Of a DNA stretch of 19,709 nucleotides, positions 1-6,313 are shown piece after piece; positions within the stretch are counted from its first letter, which is position 1, and the number at the start of each line of letters is the position of its first letter. A program made the position numbers and the translations under genes. Location of the stretch: the NCBI GenBank assembly GCA_034429275.1, contig DAOUFU010000284.1, forward strand, positions 1 through 19,709. Direction: 5' to 3'. The stretch comes from DAOUFU01 sp034429275 (GTDB lineage Bacteria; Chloroflexota; Anaerolineae; Aggregatilineales; Aggregatilineaceae). The notes under the pieces are model-generated. The model searched no databases. It was not told the DNA's origin and was given only the letters and a program-made list of their open reading frames with translations.

Positions 1-24
1 ACCCACTCAGCAAACAGACGACGA

Positions 25-2121
25 TTAGCTGCCGTAGACCGGGATGGTATTGGGCCGGACCTGCGGCTTCTGCTGGTCTACCGGAGTCCACAGGGCATCC
101 AGCAGGATGGCATCTTCCACCCACTGATACATGAAGACAGGCGTGCCATCCGGGATGTTCTTGGTGCGGGTTGCCAGGCCGAGGCCGTAGCGCCCGATGA
201 AGACACCCAGGTTGTAGACGTTCTCGGTGAAGACCTTGTTGTATTCGAACATCAGCTCACGACGCGCTGCCGCATCGTAAGTCGAGCGGTATTGGGTGAC
301 GATGTCGATCAAGGTCTGTTCGAAATCCATCAGCACGCGCGGCTCGCTGCCCTCGCGGTGCCAGACGAAGTTGGCGGTGATGGGGGCAAGTCCGGTGACA
401 TTCTTGAAGGGCAGGGCGAATTCCTGCGGACCACGATCCACCGACATATCCCAGGTGCCGGCGTTATCTACATCGGTATGGGTGGCGCTGTCCATGATGC
501 GCATGTTGATCTGGATGCCCACTGCGCCCCACTGATTGACCAGGGCTTCGGCAACACTCTGGGTCTCGGCGGCATCTTGCGAGGCGATCAGTTGCAGCAC
601 GACCGGCTTGCCTGCCATCGGGCCTTCGGTCCATTCGCGGACGCCGTCACCATTGGTATCCTTCAGGCCGATCTCATCCAGCAGGAAGTTGGCCGAAGGA
701 ACATCATACGGATAGTACACCACCGATTCCTTGTTGAAATCGGGCGCGCCGGGATACAGGCCGCCAGCCCACCCGCGCAGGAATGGACCACGCATGATGG
801 ATTGGGCGATGCCTTCGCGGTCGGTGGCGTAGCTGAGCGCCTGGCGGAAGCGCAGATCGCGGAGCAGCTCGCGCACGGCGGTATCACGATCTGCGTCCTC
901 GATACCCACGTTGAGCGCATAGTTGAAGCGCACGAAGTAGCCGAGAGTCTCAGGCCCCCAGGTGACCGAGTAGGGAGCATTTTCGGCCTGGGCCTGCACC
1001 ATCGCTTCTACGAAGGTGCTGGGGTTCTCCAGGTTCATGTGGTCGCAGTCGCCCGCGATGGTGCACAGGTCGCGCCCGACGCCGCTCGGCCCCTTGCGGT
1101 ACTGGATTTCATCCATGTACGGCAGTTGGTTGCCGGCCGCGTCCACCTTCCAGTAGTACGGGTTGCGGCGCATGATCATCAGTTCGTCGGTGATGTATTC
1201 GGTGATGACCCAGGGCCCCATCGTGACCAACGGCAGGTCGCTGGGAGACGGATAATCGGCGAAATCGCGGTAGGTGGGCTTGGGATCGGCAGTGCTCCAC
1301 TTGGGATGCATGGGCTGGAGCTGGTGCGCGGGCATCACGTGGCACCCATCCTCGGCCAGCAGGTACCACATATCCAGCGGCTTGGAGACCGGGAAGGTGA
1401 AGCGGATGGTGTAGTCATCCACTTTTTCCAACGAGGCGGTCTGGCCTTCCCAGGTCCAGGCATCCAGGTGACGCGGCGAGTTCACGTTCTCGTCCACGAC
1501 GTAGCCTTCCCAGGTGAAGATCACGTCATCGGCAGTGAACGGCACGCCATCAGACCAGAAGGCCCCTTCCAGCAGGTGCATGGTGAGCTGCTTGCCGTCT
1601 TCCGACCATTCCCAGCTCTTGGCCAGGTTGGGGAACGGCTCGATGTCCTGATCGGCGCGATAGAGCGGGCCGGTCTTGATCAGGCCCTGGTAGCGGGTGG
1701 TGTAGGACTCGATGCCGAACCAACCCATCGTCGTGCCGGCCATATCGTTATAGCCAGCGGTGGGGCAGGCCGAGAAGGCGCGCCACACATCGCCATACAC
1801 GCCGATGCCGTCCTTCATGCTGGCGGTCAGCTGGACCTGCGGCTCTTTGGGCAGGCGCTGCTCGACCGGGGGTAGCTGGCCGGATTCAACAAACGCATCC
1901 ATCCAGGCGGGCTGATGATATTCGGGCAGGGCTTTGTAGGTCACGATCTGGTCGATGGGCATCCGCACCACTTCGCCGCCGCCGATCTCAAGCTCGTTGG
2001 GATCGGGGTACGGGATGGGCGGCACGACACCGCCACCCTGAGCCATCACCGCCGGGGCGATGACCAGTGACAGGCATAGGATCGCGAATACAACCTGCCG
2101 TCGCAGTTGAGAGAATGTCAT
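25..2121 (-). CDS. Family-5 ABC transporter substrate-binding protein (SBP_bac_5), probably oligosaccharide or oligopeptide
   Basis: Extracellular solute-binding component of an Opp/Dpp-type ABC importer, 698 aa. I chose the ATG at 2121 because a strong GGAGGAG (complement of 2131-2137) lies 9 nt upstream; a GTG at 2139 would begin at the Shine-Dalgarno itself. Residues 1-27 form a Sec signal peptide: RR near residue 7, a hydrophobic core, and an A-V-M-A|Q cleavage site. There is no lipobox cysteine. The mature protein shows family-5 features: a conserved block around WSDGVPFTADDVIFTWE, the GPWVITEY segment and a NPYYWKVD segment. Its length is above the 520-600 usual for DppA/OppA, with about 90 extra residues between signal peptide and core. 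It lies downstream of a GH4 glycosidase and an ABC ATPase on the same strand, so a sugar ligand is plausible; family-5 proteins of Thermotoga are known to bind oligosaccharides. The ligand cannot be read from sequence. Confidence 0.9.
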   Translation of the reverse strand: MTFSQLRRQVVFAILCLSLVIAPAVMAQGGGVVPPIPYPDPNELEIGGGEVVRMPIDQIVTYKALPEYHQPAWMDAFVESGQLPPVEQRLPKEPQVQLTASMKDGIGVYGDVWRAFSACPTAGYNDMAGTTMGWFGIESYTTRYQGLIKTGPLYRADQDIEPFPNLAKSWEWSEDGKQLTMHLLEGAFWSDGVPFTADDVIFTWEGYVVDENVNSPRHLDAWTWEGQTASLEKVDDYTIRFTFPVSKPLDMWYLLAEDGCHVMPAHQLQPMHPKWSTADPKPTYRDFADYPSPSDLPLVTMGPWVITEYITDELMIMRRNPYYWKVDAAGNQLPYMDEIQYRKGPSGVGRDLCTIAGDCDHMNLENPSTFVEAMVQAQAENAPYSVTWGPETLGYFVRFNYALNVGIEDADRDTAVRELLRDLRFRQALSYATDREGIAQSIMRGPFLRGWAGGLYPGAPDFNKESVVYYPYDVPSANFLLDEIGLKDTNGDGVREWTEGPMAGKPVVLQLIASQDAAETQSVAEALVNQWGAVGIQINMRIMDSATHTDVDNAGTWDMSVDRGPQEFALPFKNVTGLAPITANFVWHREGSEPRVLMDFEQTLIDIVTQYRSTYDAAARRELMFEYNKVFTENVYNLGVFIGRYGLGLATRTKNIPDGTPVFMYQWVEDAILLDALWTPVDQQKPQVRPNTIPVYGS

Positions 2122-2130
2122 GGCTTCTTT

Positions 2131-2137
2131 CTCCTCC
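2131..2137 (-). promoter_or_regulatory. Ribosome binding site fixing the start of the substrate-binding protein
   Basis: The complement reads GGAGGAG, 9 nt before the ATG at 2121. A GTG overlapping its upstream end is in frame and could be mistaken for the start, but would add six residues and have no ribosome binding site of its own. Confidence 0.7.
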
Positions 2138-2285
2138 ACAAATTATTGATATGCAAAATGGTTTTTTGGCGGCGTGTCGCGGCGATGTCGTCTACGTTAT
2201 GGACGCACACCAGGGACTGGCTCGAAGTTCGGTTCCTGCACCTCCTTATCGATAACCACCGTTACCCCAAGGGGCAGCCGGTCGA

Positions 2286-3143
2286 TCAGGCCTCTTCATA
2301 TAACCAACATGCCGTTTGATGGCCGGGATGGACTTCTTGCAGGGTGGGCTGCCGCTCGGAGCAGATTTTCATCGCACGCGGGCAGCGTGGCGCAAAGGCG
2401 CAGCCGGGGATCACCTCGGTGGGCATGGGCACCAGGCCCTTGATGGGCACCAGCGTTTTCTGCCCTTTGCGTCCGAGCACCGGCACCGAATTCAGCAACC
2501 CCACCGTATAGGGATGGAGCGGGTGATGGAACAGCTCGCGGGTTTCGGCAAACTCGACGATTTTGCCCAGGTACATGACCGCTACCTGGGCGGCCATCTG
2601 CGATACCACGCCGAGATTGTGCGTGATGATAACGATTGAAGCTTCAAAATCGGCCTGAAGTTCGTTCATCAGGTCCAGAATCTGCGACTGCACGGTGACA
2701 TCGAGCGCGGTAGTCGGCTCGTCGGCGAACAGGATCGACGGGTTGCACGAGAGTGCCAGGGCGATCATCACGCGCTGACGCATCCCGCCGCTGAGCTGGT
2801 GAGGATATTCGTTCAGGCGTTGTTTGGGCGCGCTGATCTGTACCCTGGTGAGCATCTCCAGGGCGCGGTCGAGCGCTTCCTTCCGCCCCACCTTTTGGTG
2901 AACCTCCACCGCTTCGGCGATCTGGTGCCCGATCTTGTACAGCGGGTTGAGCGACATCATCGGTTCCTGGAAGACGATGGCGATCTCGCCGCCGCGAATG
3001 TCGCGCATCTCCGGGCCGTGCGCGGGCAGTTGGGCAATGTCTACCGTGTTGACCTGGCCATCCTTGATCCGGTTGAGCAGAATCTGTCCCTCGACGATCC
3101 GGCCCGGCGGCGTCTGGATCAGGCGCATCACCGACATCGCCAT
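2286..3143 (-). CDS. OppD/DppD-type ABC ATPase, C-terminal fragment lacking Walker A (remainder of an interrupted gene)
   Basis: The open frame encodes 285 aa from an ATG at 3143 to the stop at 2286. It carries the Q-loop (VFQEPMMSLNP), the ABC signature LSGGMRQR, Walker B with the catalytic glutamate (ILFADEPTT), the H-loop histidine (IITHNLG) and the C-terminal oligopeptide-transporter domain with its cysteine cluster (PGCAFAPRCP...C...C). Walker A is missing because the same frame continues upstream to a GTG at 3314 and is cut by TAG at 3152-3150, exactly where the P-loop lysine is expected. With the upstream part the gene would encode about 342 residues, normal for DppD. The 285-residue product could not bind ATP in the usual way, and the ATG at 3143 lies inside the former P-loop with no obvious ribosome binding site. 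It is therefore a recent pseudogene or a sequence error. The gene sits between the GH4 glycosidase and the solute-binding protein. Confidence 0.75.
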   Translation of the reverse strand: MAMSVMRLIQTPPGRIVEGQILLNRIKDGQVNTVDIAQLPAHGPEMRDIRGGEIAIVFQEPMMSLNPLYKIGHQIAEAVEVHQKVGRKEALDRALEMLTRVQISAPKQRLNEYPHQLSGGMRQRVMIALALSCNPSILFADEPTTALDVTVQSQILDLMNELQADFEASIVIITHNLGVVSQMAAQVAVMYLGKIVEFAETRELFHHPLHPYTVGLLNSVPVLGRKGQKTLVPIKGLVPMPTEVIPGCAFAPRCPRAMKICSERQPTLQEVHPGHQTACWLYEEA

Positions 3144-3314
3144 GACGCGCTAGCCACAGCCGCGCTCACCGACGATTCCCAACGTGCTTTTGCGCGGTAG
3201 GGTCAGGTTAACCCCATCCACTGCGCGCACGGTGCTTTTCTCAAGAAAGAAGTACGTCTTGAGATTCTTGATTTCCAGGATAGGTGAGTTTGAGAGGGGC
3301 GATGCGTCGGCCAC
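3144..3314 (-). pseudogene. Severed N-terminal part of the OppD/DppD-type ATPase, ending at an amber codon in Walker A
   Basis: Translating from GTG at 3314 (GGAG 7 nt upstream, 2 nt after the stop of the upstream glycosidase) gives a normal ABC N-terminus: ILEIKNLKTYF, then VRAVDGVNLTL, then LGIVGERGCG followed by TAG (3152-3150), then RVMAMSVMRLI in the same frame. The family reads LGIVGESGCGKSVTAMSIMRL at this place. Ser appears as Arg (CGC), Lys as TAG, the following Ser as Arg (CGC), and Thr as Met. No frameshift is needed. The start, spacing and flanking sequence are those of a functional operon gene, so the loss is confined to a few codons. Annotate together with 2286-3143 as one disrupted gene. 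Confidence 0.75.
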
Positions 3315-3316
3315 GT

Positions 3317-4831
3317 TCAGTCTCCGTTTGCCACCTGGCGATCTCTGGCCATTTCTTCTACGGTGCGCATGCGAAGCCGTGCCGCCCCTTCAGTCTGACG
3401 CAGCTTCACGCGGGTTCCCTGGGCCTCGTGGGCGGCCAGCCGTGCGCGGGCCGCTTCGATGGCGTGAGCGTAGTTCGGCAGCCATTCCGCCTGGGCGACC
3501 AGCATCTCGTCGGCCATTTGCCACACTTCCTCCGGGTTGCAGACTGCCCCAACCAGGGGATCGTGCAGCATGGCCTGTTTCAACAGAGTTACATCTCCGT
3601 GCACGGCGGCTTCCATGCCTAGCTGCTGCACATGGATGCTGGCCGAGCAGGTTGGCACACAGGCCATCGGTAGATCGCCCACCACCGGCATATTGATCCC
3701 GTTTTTGTCCACATAACCGGGGATTTCGATCACGCATCCATCCGGCAGATTGGTGATGTGCCCCTGGTTGATCACGTTGAAGTGCCCGCGATAAACACGC
3801 CCGGTCTCCAGCCCCTCGATGATGTACGAGCCGTGCTCGCTGCTGCGGTTCTGAGGGGCGATCACGGGCGGGGTTTCCTTCAGCCATTTGGGGAAATCTG
3901 TCTCGAACCAGTTGCGGTTTTCGGTGCAGTGGCGCAGATACCCGCCGGTCTCGCCCAGAATCCACTCCGAGAGGTCGATCCACTGGGGAATCTCATCGAC
4001 ACGCTTGCGGTACCAGGGCAGATATTCGCTCAGGTGGCCGTTGGACTCCGTGCTGAAATACCCCAGCCGCCGGATCACGTCGATGCGCACTTTTTCCTGC
4101 CGGGCATATACCGGGTGATTCTCGAACAAGGAGAGCATCATGGGGATCATATCCATGCCGCGCCACTGAACCTTGATGTACCAGGTCTGGTGGTTGATCC
4201 CGGCGCAAATGATGTCTACATCCTGTCGGGTGACCCGTTCATCCGGTCCGATCAGACCTTCGCCCCTGGCCCAGTGCTCGATGCAGTCGGCGATCTGCTG
4301 GTGACCGTGCTGCACGCCGTGACACAACCCAATGGTCTTGACCCCGCCATATTTGTTGCAGGCCCAGGTATTCATCGCCATCGGGTTCGAGTAGTTGAGG
4401 AACAGGGCGTCCGGCTGGGCGACTTCGCGGATGTCCTGGCAGATGCCGAGCAGCACAGGGATGGTTCGCTGCGCGTACATGATGCCCCCGGCGCAGATCG
4501 TATCGCCCACACATTGGTCTACCCCGTACTTCAAGGGGATGTCGATATCCAGTTGGAAGGCTGGCAGCCCGCCCTGGCGGATCATGCAGATCACATAGTC
4601 TGCATCGGTGATGGCTTCGCGCTGGTTGAGGGTTGGCTCGATAGTGGCCGGGAGGCCGTTGGCCGCGATGTCGCGGCGGGCCAGCTCGGTGACCATCTCC
4701 AGGTTGCGCGCGGATATATCCATGAATGCGAAGGTGGTATCCGCAAGTTCGGGGACTGCCAGCAAGTCATGCATCAAGCGGCGAGTGAAGCCGATGGACC
4801 CGGCTCCAATCATAGCAACTTTAATGGGCAT
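3317..4831 (-). CDS. GH4 family glycosidase (NAD+/Mn2+-dependent), CHGV type, alpha-glucuronidase-like or alpha-galactosidase-like
   Basis: A 504-aa cytoplasmic glycoside hydrolase of family 4, which cleaves glycosidic bonds by a transient NAD+-dependent oxidation at C3 with a divalent metal. The N-terminal Rossmann motif is GAGSIGF (residues 10-15 region); D38 in FMDIS follows. The metal and substrate motifs are NPMAMN (149-154), GLCHGV (C170, H171) and AGINHQ (H214). The ATG at 4831 is chosen because AGGAGG (complement of 4839-4844) lies 7 nt upstream and the Rossmann strand begins right after it. As I recall, GH4 subgroups track the residues after the metal-binding Cys: CHG for alpha-glucuronidases, CHS for alpha-galactosidases, CDMP or CN(V/I)P for phospho-glucosidases. 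That points to a non-phosphorylated alpha-linked substrate, tentatively a glucuronide. The tail after about residue 455 is longer and more basic than in the neighbouring GH4. It is the first gene of the leftward operon and is preceded by a leader with a terminator-like hairpin. Confidence 0.88.
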   Translation of the reverse strand: MPIKVAMIGAGSIGFTRRLMHDLLAVPELADTTFAFMDISARNLEMVTELARRDIAANGLPATIEPTLNQREAITDADYVICMIRQGGLPAFQLDIDIPLKYGVDQCVGDTICAGGIMYAQRTIPVLLGICQDIREVAQPDALFLNYSNPMAMNTWACNKYGGVKTIGLCHGVQHGHQQIADCIEHWARGEGLIGPDERVTRQDVDIICAGINHQTWYIKVQWRGMDMIPMMLSLFENHPVYARQEKVRIDVIRRLGYFSTESNGHLSEYLPWYRKRVDEIPQWIDLSEWILGETGGYLRHCTENRNWFETDFPKWLKETPPVIAPQNRSSEHGSYIIEGLETGRVYRGHFNVINQGHITNLPDGCVIEIPGYVDKNGINMPVVGDLPMACVPTCSASIHVQQLGMEAAVHGDVTLLKQAMLHDPLVGAVCNPEEVWQMADEMLVAQAEWLPNYAHAIEAARARLAAHEAQGTRVKLRQTEGAARLRMRTVEEMARDRQVANGD

Positions 4832-4838
4832 TCTTTCG

Positions 4839-4844
4839 CCTCCT
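4839..4844 (-). promoter_or_regulatory. Ribosome binding site fixing the start of the GH4 glycosidase
   Basis: The complement is AGGAGG, 7 nt before the ATG at 4831. It decides against an in-frame start 29 codons upstream, whose product would carry an unrelated extension ahead of the NAD-binding fold. Confidence 0.7.
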
Positions 4845-4921
4845 GGCGATGTGAGGTACAAATGCACCGGGCCGGGTTCCCGCGACAGCAAGGTGGGCAG
4901 GCAGGGCGGCAGGGTCAATCA

Positions 4922-4957
4922 CGCAAAAAGCAAAAGACCGGGCGAGATCGCGCCCGG
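4922..4957 (-). terminator. Terminator-like hairpin with T-rich tail in the leader of the leftward GH4 operon (possible attenuator)
   Basis: On the minus strand CCGGGCG pairs with CGCCCGG (arms 4951-4957 and 4938-4944, 6-nt loop), followed at once by TCTTTTGCTTTTTGC. It lies about 90 nt before the glycosidase start. No minus-strand gene lies upstream of it before the control region, so it would terminate only leader transcripts. A competing CCGG...CCGG pairing just upstream (complement of about 4955-4972) could act as an antiterminator. Attenuation is inference. Confidence 0.5.
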
Positions 4958-4988
4958 ATCGGAGACCGGATATGGGAGAGGTAATGAA

Positions 4989-5163
4989 CAACGTTGGGTG
5001 ATTGAATAATTCGCACATCAGATATAATATAAATAATGACCAATCGAACATGTCTATCGTTTATTCAATCATCAAATGCACACCGTGTCAAGAATTCTAT
5101 GTATGAAAATTACAAGGGATCATGCCTATCGTTGATGATTGAACGATATGCTGATTGTTCGAA
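4989..5163. promoter_or_regulatory. Divergent control region with a cluster of operator-like repeats
   Basis: This is the core of the 347-nt gap (4832-5178) between the two divergent arms. Repeats seen: ATTGAA at 5001-5006, ATCGAA at 5043-5048, TTCAAT at 5064-5069, ATTGAA at 5138-5143 and TTCGAA at 5158-5163. Two share an exact 12-bp inverted match (TTCAATCATCAA at 5064-5075; TTGATGATTGAA at 5132-5143). TGATTGAATAA (4999-5009) is exactly mirrored by TTATTCAATCA (5061-5071). TATCGTT/AACGATA (5127-5133, 5142-5148) forms a dyad with an 8-nt spacer, and GTTCGAAC (5157-5164) and CAACGTTG (4989-4996) are palindromes. They are likely binding sites for the regulator encoded at 5179. Confidence 0.55.
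5023..5028 (+). promoter_or_regulatory. Candidate -10 hexamer (TATAAT) for the regulator/GH4 operon
   Basis: A consensus TATAAT lies in the most AT-rich stretch of the divergent region (about 5001-5040). The best -35-like sequence upstream, TTGAAT at 5002-5007, overlaps an operator-like repeat but has only a 15-nt spacer, so the pairing is weak. The same AT-rich stretch could also hold the leftward promoter. Confidence 0.35.
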
Positions 5164-5178
5164 CGAACAGGATCGGTG

Positions 5179-6264
5179 ATGAACAAACAAAAGCGCCGTG
5201 AATTGGTTCTCAAAGAACTGGAAGCGGTCGGCGTGGATCGTATCGTGAGCACACGAGCGCTTGCAGAAAGCCTCGGAGTCTCCGAGATGACCATCCGGCG
5301 CGACCTCTTCGAGCTTTCGCAAGAAGGGCTAATCCACCGGATGCATGGTGGCGCTACTCTGCCTCGCCACTCGGCACTCCACGCCACCCCACGCGGTCAG
5401 ATTGGCATCCTGTTAACCTCGCGCCGCGACAAATTCATGGACCCCTTCTTCAACGAGGTGTTGCAAGGTGCGGATCGCAAGCTGCAAGAGATGGGCTACC
5501 GCGTGGCATTTGTGTTCACCCATGCCGATGTTCATACGCGCGCGCAGGCGCGCAACCTGCTGGCCAATTATCACGCCGACGCCATCCTGTTGATTGGCAC
5601 GCATTATTCAGAATGCGTCGAGTACCTCAAGGCTCATGTGAAGATCCTGATTGCCACGAACGGCTCTTTGGGGCCGGAGTACGACTCGGTCAATATGAAC
5701 GGGCGGCCAGGCATTCGCGCGCTGGTTCACCACCTGGCCAAGCTAGGCCGCCGACGCCTGGCTTTTATCACCGGGTTCTACGATTCGCGGCAGCGGGGGT
5801 TCATCGAGGGGATTAAGGAAACCGGCCTGCTGGAAAGCGAGGAATTGATTGTCACGCGCGATCAAACCGGCTACGAGGCGTGGACCCCTCAGATGGGACA
5901 AAACGGCGTCGCCATGCTGATGAAGCGTAAAAACCCGCCGGATGCCATCATGTGCGCCTCCGATCGGATGGCGATCGGGGCCATGCAGTGGTTGCACCAG
6001 AACGGTTACCGCATCCCGGATGATGTGGCCGTGACGGGGTTCGACAATCTCCACGAGTCCGAGTTCACCGTTCCGTCGCTCACGACGGTGCATGTGCACA
6101 AGGAGCTGATCGGCGCACTGGCCGCCGAACGCGCGATTCGCCGCATCGAAAATCCCGACGAAATCCCACTGGACATCAGGACGCCAACGTATCCTGTGAT
6201 TCGCCAATCGTGCGGCGCGGCTGCCGGGCCAAAACCTGACACGCCTGAACACGGCGGCGCGTAA
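5179..6264 (+). CDS. Chimeric sugar-responsive regulator: DeoR-type HTH plus LacI-type periplasmic-binding-protein-like sensor domain
   Basis: A 361-aa transcription factor. The ATG at 5179 has AGGA 6 nt upstream; a TTG at 5155 would run the gene over the operator palindrome. Residues 1-60 are a DeoR-type winged HTH: STRALAESLGVSEMTIRRDL (about 24-43), then the wing signature EGLIHRMHGGA (49-59). From residue 73 the fold switches to a LacI/GalR effector domain: IGILLTSRRDKFMDPFF, a HADAILLIG segment, a PDAIMCASDRMAIGAM segment and DVAVTGFDN near the C-terminus. DeoR proteins normally carry a phosphosugar-isomerase-like sensor and LacI proteins a LacI-type HTH, so this is a domain swap. It lies between divergent GH4 genes, 49 nt before the second on the same strand. 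The likely role is repression of both arms, relieved by a sugar ligand. Confidence 0.88.
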   Translation: MNKQKRRELVLKELEAVGVDRIVSTRALAESLGVSEMTIRRDLFELSQEGLIHRMHGGATLPRHSALHATPRGQIGILLTSRRDKFMDPFFNEVLQGADRKLQEMGYRVAFVFTHADVHTRAQARNLLANYHADAILLIGTHYSECVEYLKAHVKILIATNGSLGPEYDSVNMNGRPGIRALVHHLAKLGRRRLAFITGFYDSRQRGFIEGIKETGLLESEELIVTRDQTGYEAWTPQMGQNGVAMLMKRKNPPDAIMCASDRMAIGAMQWLHQNGYRIPDDVAVTGFDNLHESEFTVPSLTTVHVHKELIGALAAERAIRRIENPDEIPLDIRTPTYPVIRQSCGAAAGPKPDTPEHGGA

Positions 6265-6313
6265 TTCGCTTGAGGATGGACATAGTAGAGGGCATTAGAG
6301 AGGATAACTGCAC

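Noticed and set aside
292..1875. Long plus-strand open frame (527 codons) opposite the substrate-binding protein
   Set aside because: It is antisense to a gene with clear family motifs, signal peptide and ribosome binding site; its translation is His/Val/Gly-rich without recognisable domains, as expected for a shadow frame in GC-rich DNA.
3150..3152. TAG as a recoded sense codon (pyrrolysine or suppressor)
   Set aside because: The position requires lysine for ATP binding, other P-loop residues are also altered, and no recoding element was seen; error or inactivation is simpler.
3141..3170. Targeted hypermutation (for example by a diversity-generating retroelement)
   Set aside because: Some changes could be adenine substitutions, but no template repeat or reverse transcriptase is present, and an ATPase P-loop is not a known target.
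3758..4984. Plus-strand open frame of 408 codons opposite the GH4 gene
   Set aside because: Antisense shadow of a gene with definite GH4 motifs; composition is unnatural and there is no ribosome binding site.
4989..5163. Short repeats as a CRISPR array or attachment site
   Set aside because: Repeats are 6-12 bp, in both orientations and not regularly separated by unique spacers; they fit operator half-sites and no cas or integrase gene is near.
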